NCBI GenBank assembly: GCA_019456195.1
Contig: VRUK01000038.1
Coordinates: forward strand, 1-47,354
DNA from: Planctomycetota bacterium
GTDB taxonomy: Bacteria > Planctomycetota > Phycisphaerae > Sedimentisphaerales > Anaerobacaceae
Reading direction: 5' to 3'
Length of the DNA: 47,354 nucleotides
The notes below the pieces were generated by a model. That model saw only the letters and a list, made by a program, of their open reading frames with translations. It was not told the origin of the DNA and ran no database searches. Each line of letters opens with the position of its first letter. Position 1 is the first letter of the stretch. Below, piece after piece: positions 42,723 to 47,354 of the stretch. The position numbers and the translations under genes were made by a program.

Positions 42723-44168
42723 TTAACTACTTGTGGGTACAGTTAGTCGTTCTTTGTCGATTAGCCCGAGCGCAGCGAGCAGGTTAACTTGCGAGATATT
42801 GTACCGGACAACAGCCTCCGCATAGCGAAGACGTGCCAGAGCATGTGCATCCTGAGATTGCAGTATATCAAGCATGGTCATAGTACCTGCATCAAAATTG
42901 GCCTGAATCAGCCGATAAGCTTGCTCGGCCGCAGTAAGTTGTTTGTGCGATTTTGAAATCAACTCGCGATACATCTTACCGTCCTGCAAGGATCGAACAA
43001 CTTGTGCCCTGACCTCATCGAGTTGGCGGTCAGCTTCGATCAATGCCTTTCGTTCGAAAGCTTTAGCCGCATTTACAGCGCCAAAAGAAGAAAGACCCAA
43101 TTGCCATCCAGTGCCTGCTGAGAATTGCTGCCGGTCCTTAAATGCAAATGATTTATCACCATCATCTGATTTGATACCTCCAAATTGATAAATCACTCCA
43201 AGCGCAGGGCCGAATCCACTCCACCAAGTAGCATGCGTTTTGGCTTCAATAGCCTCAACCATAGTTCGCACACTTTCGAGGTCCGGTCGGTAACGTACAG
43301 CTAACTCTAACAGCTTATCAAGTTCGATATCATTACGGACAAGATCGATCAGTGACAGCTGAGTGGCCTGGGGAACCAAAGTTATGGAGGAGTCAAGATG
43401 GAGGGTAAGTGATAGGGATACTGATGCGTTATAAAAGGCATTTAGTGTTTTCGACAATTCTTGTTGTTGCTTTGCCAGGTGAGCTTCAGCTCTTGAAACA
43501 TCGGCCGGAATCCCCATTCCAGCTTTATTGCGAAGTTGATTTATACGAAGCAGTTCCTGGGCTTCAGAGACTGCCTTATGTGATGCGGCTACACGGGCTT
43601 GAGCAAGCACGAGTTCATAATATTGAACCGCAGCTTTTCGGAGAGTTTCAGAAATAACAGCCTGTTCTTGATGTTCCGATGCTGTCAGTCGCTTTTTAGC
43701 TGCGATGATTTCATATTTCACTTTTCCTGGATTCAATACCCATTGCACTGCGATACTGGATTGAAATACATTAAAACCTACACCAACCAGGTTTCCCTCA
43801 GTAGCTTGCACCGAACCCTGGATATCCTGGAATAATACACTTGGAACCAAACTTGGAAAGATGCTGCCATGTGCGCTTTCGAGCAGCCCCCTGGATGCCA
43901 TTACCTGTTCTTTAGCTTGAAGTATATCAAAGTTTTCAGCAGCAGCAACACGGACAATAGCAGGCAAGTTGATAGCATGAATTTCACGATACATCGGCTT
44001 GATTTGTGAAGCATCGAGCTTGAGCAGTTGTTCAGATGAAGATTGTTGTATAGGTGAGATATCAGGTCTTTCCAACACTGTCCGGCTGGGCTCAGGAGAT
44101 GTGCAACCTCCTAAGACAATAAGTATTATCAACCATTTGATTGAACATGGTCTTGGTATTTCAATCAT
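42723..44168 (-). CDS. TolC-like outer membrane efflux lipoprotein
   Basis: The 481-residue protein carries a lipobox GGCTSPEPS (Cys near residue 22) and the long helical pattern of the outer membrane factor family, with two OEP halves. Examples are LAQARVAASHKAVSEAQELLRI, MGIPADVSRAEAHLAKQQQEL, YRPDLESVRTMVEAIEAKTHA and NFDAGTMTMLDILQSQDAHALARL. It would form the outer channel of the efflux pump. Its start overlaps the end of the adaptor gene by eight bases, so the three pump genes are translated together (permease, adaptor, channel). Confidence 0.92.
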   Translation of the reverse strand: MIEIPRPCSIKWLIILIVLGGCTSPEPSRTVLERPDISPIQQSSSEQLLKLDASQIKPMYREIHAINLPAIVRVAAAENFDILQAKEQVMASRGLLESAHGSIFPSLVPSVLFQDIQGSVQATEGNLVGVGFNVFQSSIAVQWVLNPGKVKYEIIAAKKRLTASEHQEQAVISETLRKAAVQYYELVLAQARVAASHKAVSEAQELLRINQLRNKAGMGIPADVSRAEAHLAKQQQELSKTLNAFYNASVSLSLTLHLDSSITLVPQATQLSLIDLVRNDIELDKLLELAVRYRPDLESVRTMVEAIEAKTHATWWSGFGPALGVIYQFGGIKSDDGDKSFAFKDRQQFSAGTGWQLGLSSFGAVNAAKAFERKALIEADRQLDEVRAQVVRSLQDGKMYRELISKSHKQLTAAEQAYRLIQANFDAGTMTMLDILQSQDAHALARLRYAEAVVRYNISQVNLLAALGLIDKERLTVPTSS

Positions 44169-45414
44169 CTTGGTCTCCGCTTTCCATTAATCTTATAATG
44201 CTGCCGACAATGCCATGGGATTCTGCTTGGCTAATAGGCTTTACTGGGGCTCCAGGGGCAACCAAGCTGCTTGCCGAAGTGATAATCCAATCATCATCTT
44301 TGAGTTGACCGCCCACGATTTCCGCCCAAATACCATCATCATATCCAATTTCAACAGGGCATGATATAGCGACACTATCTCTCGAAACGAGAACGGAGAT
44401 ATCTCTACCTCGAACGCGTATGGCCTTAGAAGGTATGAGCAAAGCGTTTTCTTTTTCTTCGAGTTTGACAGCTACCTGGGCGTACATACCCGGGGAAATT
44501 CGACCACTTGTGTTGTCAATATCTGCTTCAGCCCGCATCGTGCGTGTGCCTGGATTGAGCGCAACAGCAGTTCGTGTGATAGCAGTCCTAAGCACGTCAC
44601 CTTCAAGGCACTTGACATGAATCTCCACTTTCGTTCCCACGCGAACGAGTGGGACATCGGACTCTGGAATTTCTATAACGAGTCTGATTCGGTTGGCCAT
44701 AGCAAGGGTAAAGAGTGGCAGACTTTCTCCTTCGGCACCAGAACGGACGAAGGCTCCATGGTCAAAGTTCCGGGCTGTGATCACACCATCAAATGGGGCT
44801 GTAATGGTTGTATATTTCAGTAGCGTCTCGATACGTGCCACATTGACTTTTGCAACCACAACCTCAGATTCAGCTACCTTAACGTTGGCTTGGGCTTCAG
44901 CAAGATGGCCGCGTGCTTCATCGAGTTCCTGCGGAGAGATCGCTTCTTCCTGGGCAAGCCGCTCTTTCCTGTCGATTGTAATCTTCTCTAACTTATGTGC
45001 AGCTGCCTTAGCCTGAACTCCGGCCAGTTTGGTTTCAAGGATCGCCTCGCACTGACGTAGTTCATCGGATATTTCGGGGGCAGCAATCTGGAGCAACACA
45101 TCCCCTTTTCGGACTCTACTACCGATGTCCACATTGATTTGCATGATGTAGCCGCTTATTTTGGCGTACAGATCAGCCTTTTCGTATGCTCTGAGCGTCG
45201 CGGGGATGTGTAAATCGCGGCTTAGTTGTCGCCGCGCAGGCTGAGTTACCACAACAGGCACTGGCTGGTCTGCGATGGTCTGGCTGGAGCCATCGGTATC
45301 GGAGATGCTAAGCTGTCCGCTCCGGCCTGAAACAGCGATACTAACCACGCCGATCACCACTAAGACAGTGACTATAAGTGTTACAGAGATTTTAGTGATT
45401 ATTCCTCTATTCAT
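44161..45414 (-). CDS. RND efflux periplasmic adaptor (HlyD/AcrA family)
   Basis: The 417-residue protein has an N-terminal membrane anchor (SVTLIVTVLVVIGVVSIAV). A lipoyl/barrel-sandwich domain follows (ADLYAKISGYIMQINVDIGSRVRKGDVL), then a long coiled-coil hairpin (about residues 120-195). The second lipoyl half, IETLLKYTTITAPFDGVITAR, and a beta-barrel region complete the fold. This is the bridge between an RND permease and a TolC channel. The permease stop is two bases upstream of its start and the channel gene overlaps its end. The transported compound cannot be told from sequence. Confidence 0.93.
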   Translation of the reverse strand: MNRGIITKISVTLIVTVLVVIGVVSIAVSGRSGQLSISDTDGSSQTIADQPVPVVVTQPARRQLSRDLHIPATLRAYEKADLYAKISGYIMQINVDIGSRVRKGDVLLQIAAPEISDELRQCEAILETKLAGVQAKAAAHKLEKITIDRKERLAQEEAISPQELDEARGHLAEAQANVKVAESEVVVAKVNVARIETLLKYTTITAPFDGVITARNFDHGAFVRSGAEGESLPLFTLAMANRIRLVIEIPESDVPLVRVGTKVEIHVKCLEGDVLRTAITRTAVALNPGTRTMRAEADIDNTSGRISPGMYAQVAVKLEEKENALLIPSKAIRVRGRDISVLVSRDSVAISCPVEIGYDDGIWAEIVGGQLKDDDWIITSASSLVAPGAPVKPISQAESHGIVGSIIRLMESGDQDD

Positions 45415-45416
45415 GA

Positions 45417-47354
45417 TTATACTCCTACAGGAATAGGTTCAATTGATAAATCTTTTTTATCACGCTTAAAAATCACATACAGGCATGGCACGACAATTAG
45501 AGAAAGAACAGTAGCTGCCAAGACACCACCGATAATCGTTCTGGCAAGCGGCGCATTTGCCTCGCCGCCCGCCGCTCCGATGGCCATTGGGATTAGCGCC
45601 AGCCATGTTGTCAGGGATGTCATCAGAATAGGACGGAGTCTAATCCATGTCGCCTCTGTGATGGCCTGCTTGACAGGGCACCCTTCACGCACCCGCTGAT
45701 CAGCGAATGATAAAAGGATAATACTATACTCAACAACAATACCGGTCATCATGATAACCCCCATAAAAACCGGTATACTCAGATTTGTTCCGGTAAGAAA
45801 TAAAACTATTCCAACACCAATAAAACCAAGGGGAATTGTCAGTAGAATGACAAAAGGAATAGAGAATGAACGCAGCTGCGCTACCATTACTAAATAGACC
45901 AGTATCATAGAGATACCTAAGCCACCAACGAACTGAGTAAAAGCTGACCTCATGCTTTGAACTTCACCGCTCATCGTAATGTTGTAACCTTTACCATCAT
46001 ACTCACCGCCAACATCATAGACAATACCACGAGGCGTCTGTTTACGATCAAGTTCCAGTACCGGTGAATCAGCCAACCGTTTTTCCATCTCCATAGCCAC
46101 ACCCCCAATGTCATAACCAGAAAGCACATTGGCAAATACATCGATGGTTCGGGTTATATTCATATGATTGATTACAGCAGGGCCGGTAGCACGGTAGAAT
46201 TCGGCTACATTGCGCAGAGGAACAGGACGTGTCGTTGATGCTCCGGTAATAGGCACATTACGGAGTGTTTCAATTGAATTTATATTGCTCTCGGCATATT
46301 GAGCGCCTATGAAATAATGGTTTCCATTTGGTGCAATCCAAAACGCCGGCTCGAATCCAATACTGGAGTTTACTGCTGTAACTACGTTCTTAATCACATC
46401 TTCCTGCGTCATACCTAATTGGGCTGCCTTGACACGATCGACTTCGATACCTACCTGAGGATAGTCCATACGTTGGGCAATACGAACATCCACGGCACCT
46501 GGTATATTCGATGTAATCCGCTGGACATGCCGGGCTATCTCCTCAATGGTAAATAAATTACTGCCCTGCACTTTTATATTGATGGGCGAAGGCGAACCAA
46601 AGTTCAATGCGGCCGTCATCATCCCGCCGGTATCGAAAGCAAATTCAATACCCGGAAATTCATTGTTCAACCGGCCTCGCAGCTGCTCGACGTATTCAAA
46701 CGTATTGGGCATCCCTTTCTTGCCTTTGAGTTGTACAAGGATAAATGCATCCATAGGCCCGGTGTTTGGGGTATAGGCTGCAGGCCAATCCATCAGCACC
46801 CCTGCATTAGAAATCAAAATTCGCATGTTTGAATCAGGCTGACGTTCCTTTTTGGGGTATTCAGGGTCAGGCTGCCCAATTTCTGACATCAAAACCCTCT
46901 CAATCTCCTCGAGAGCAGCTTCGGTCTTTTCAATGCGCGTTCCCGAAGGCAAACGAACAAGGATCATAAACTGATTCGAGTCGACCTGAGGGAATAACTC
47001 CGTACCTGTTTGCATCAACAAGAAAGTTGCAAAGATAAGCAAAACTATGGTGCCAAGAACCACAGCATATCGCATTTTTAAGATTTTTGTGATCCAGGAT
47101 TCAAACAGAGGTGGTACATGAAAACCTACTCGTCCGCATTTATCACACTCACTTTTATCTGTTTTTACACCTTTTAGGAACTTAGCACAGAAGCTTGGTA
47201 TTACAAATATAGCAATGATGTAACTAGCACTAACAGCTAGGACCACTGTAACCGCAAGCGGCTGGAATAAAAACCGGGCAATCCCAGTGAGAAATACTAC
47301 CGGAAAAAATACAACCGCAAAGGTAATTGTAGAGACGAGTATAGGCATGGCTAC
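45417..47354 (-). CDS. RND efflux permease, 5' end outside the window
   Basis: This 645-residue visible part is the C-terminal portion of an AcrB/MdtC-type inner-membrane pump; the full family length is over 1000 residues. The frame stays open past the window edge. The visible segments are the helices around FAVVFFPVVFLTGIARFLF, the second periplasmic loop, and the last helices (MGVIMMTGIVVEYSIILLSFADQRVREG, then TSLTTWLALIPMAIGAAGG). ECDKCGRVGF near residue 70 of the visible part adds a CxxC in a cytoplasmic stretch, not usual for the family. It leads the three-gene pump operon and ends two bases before the adaptor gene. Confidence 0.94.
   Translation of the reverse strand, partial: VAMPILVSTITFAVVFFPVVFLTGIARFLFQPLAVTVVLAVSASYIIAIFVIPSFCAKFLKGVKTDKSECDKCGRVGFHVPPLFESWITKILKMRYAVVLGTIVLLIFATFLLMQTGTELFPQVDSNQFMILVRLPSGTRIEKTEAALEEIERVLMSEIGQPDPEYPKKERQPDSNMRILISNAGVLMDWPAAYTPNTGPMDAFILVQLKGKKGMPNTFEYVEQLRGRLNNEFPGIEFAFDTGGMMTAALNFGSPSPINIKVQGSNLFTIEEIARHVQRITSNIPGAVDVRIAQRMDYPQVGIEVDRVKAAQLGMTQEDVIKNVVTAVNSSIGFEPAFWIAPNGNHYFIGAQYAESNINSIETLRNVPITGASTTRPVPLRNVAEFYRATGPAVINHMNITRTIDVFANVLSGYDIGGVAMEMEKRLADSPVLELDRKQTPRGIVYDVGGEYDGKGYNITMSGEVQSMRSAFTQFVGGLGISMILVYLVMVAQLRSFSIPFVILLTIPLGFIGVGIVLFLTGTNLSIPVFMGVIMMTGIVVEYSIILLSFADQRVREGCPVKQAITEATWIRLRPILMTSLTTWLALIPMAIGAAGGEANAPLARTIIGGVLAATVLSLIVVPCLYVIFKRDKKDLSIEPIPVGV

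Noticed and set aside
1..47354. CRISPR array, rRNA or tRNA genes
   Set aside because: No regularly spaced short repeats and no conserved RNA cores were seen by eye. A tRNA or Rfam scan would be needed to exclude small RNAs.

Overview
The window most likely comes from a free-living planctomycete of the Phycisphaerae/Sedimentisphaerales type. I infer this from gene content, not from a marker gene: Tat-exported Gfo/Idh/MocA oxidoreductases, a pseudopilin with a C-terminal H-X9-DG motif, HEAT-repeat and discoidin proteins carrying c-type heme motifs and a hydrazine-synthase-alpha-like core, CarboxypepD_reg-type secreted proteins, and a Thermus-like V/A-type ATPase. Many products carry Sec, Tat or lipoprotein signals. 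Intergenic regions are long and AT-rich, and they hold several dispersed repeats and hairpins.

Layout. 1-4711 (minus): a small unknown gene, a multi-pass membrane protein and dnaE. 5130-10001 (plus): a secreted protein made of five exact 139-residue modules, then a CarboxypepD_reg-like secreted protein separated by one in-frame stop from a thioredoxin-like C-terminal part. 10431-13720 (minus): a HEAT-repeat protein and a Tat-type Gfo/Idh/MocA oxidoreductase. 14458-16595 (plus): a lipoprotein YhcH/YjgK/YiaL-family protein and a second Tat-type oxidoreductase. 16669-18875 (minus): a Tat-exported lactonase-family beta-propeller and a pseudopilin. 19765-28797 (plus): a complete V/A-type ATPase operon (G-I-K-E-C-F-A-B-D) ending in a PTS EIIA-like protein. 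29142-31514 (plus): a compact peptide-modification locus with a 46-residue precursor-like peptide, a PqqD-like protein, a radical SAM protein and a UbiA/MenA-type prenyltransferase. 31748-32914: an attC-like integron site behind a minus-strand papain-like lipoprotein gene, a LamG gene relic and a terminator. 33308-42490 (plus): two large HzsA-like heme proteins around a CBM9-like protein and a FIST-domain lipoprotein. 42723-47354 (minus): a tripartite RND efflux system whose permease runs off the window.

How the genes may work together. The ATPase couples ATP to ion flow, and its distal EIIA-like protein suggests a regulatory input. The oxidoreductases, YhcH protein, lactonase, CBM9-like and five-module proteins fit extracytoplasmic carbohydrate handling. 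The most unusual locus is the precursor/PqqD/radical SAM/UbiA set. Its organisation resembles the PQQ and mycofactocin pathways, but it adds a membrane prenyltransferase. A peptide-derived, prenylated, membrane-held product, possibly a redox cofactor, is a reasonable but unproven reading.

Annotation here rests on reading motifs by eye; no database search was run.
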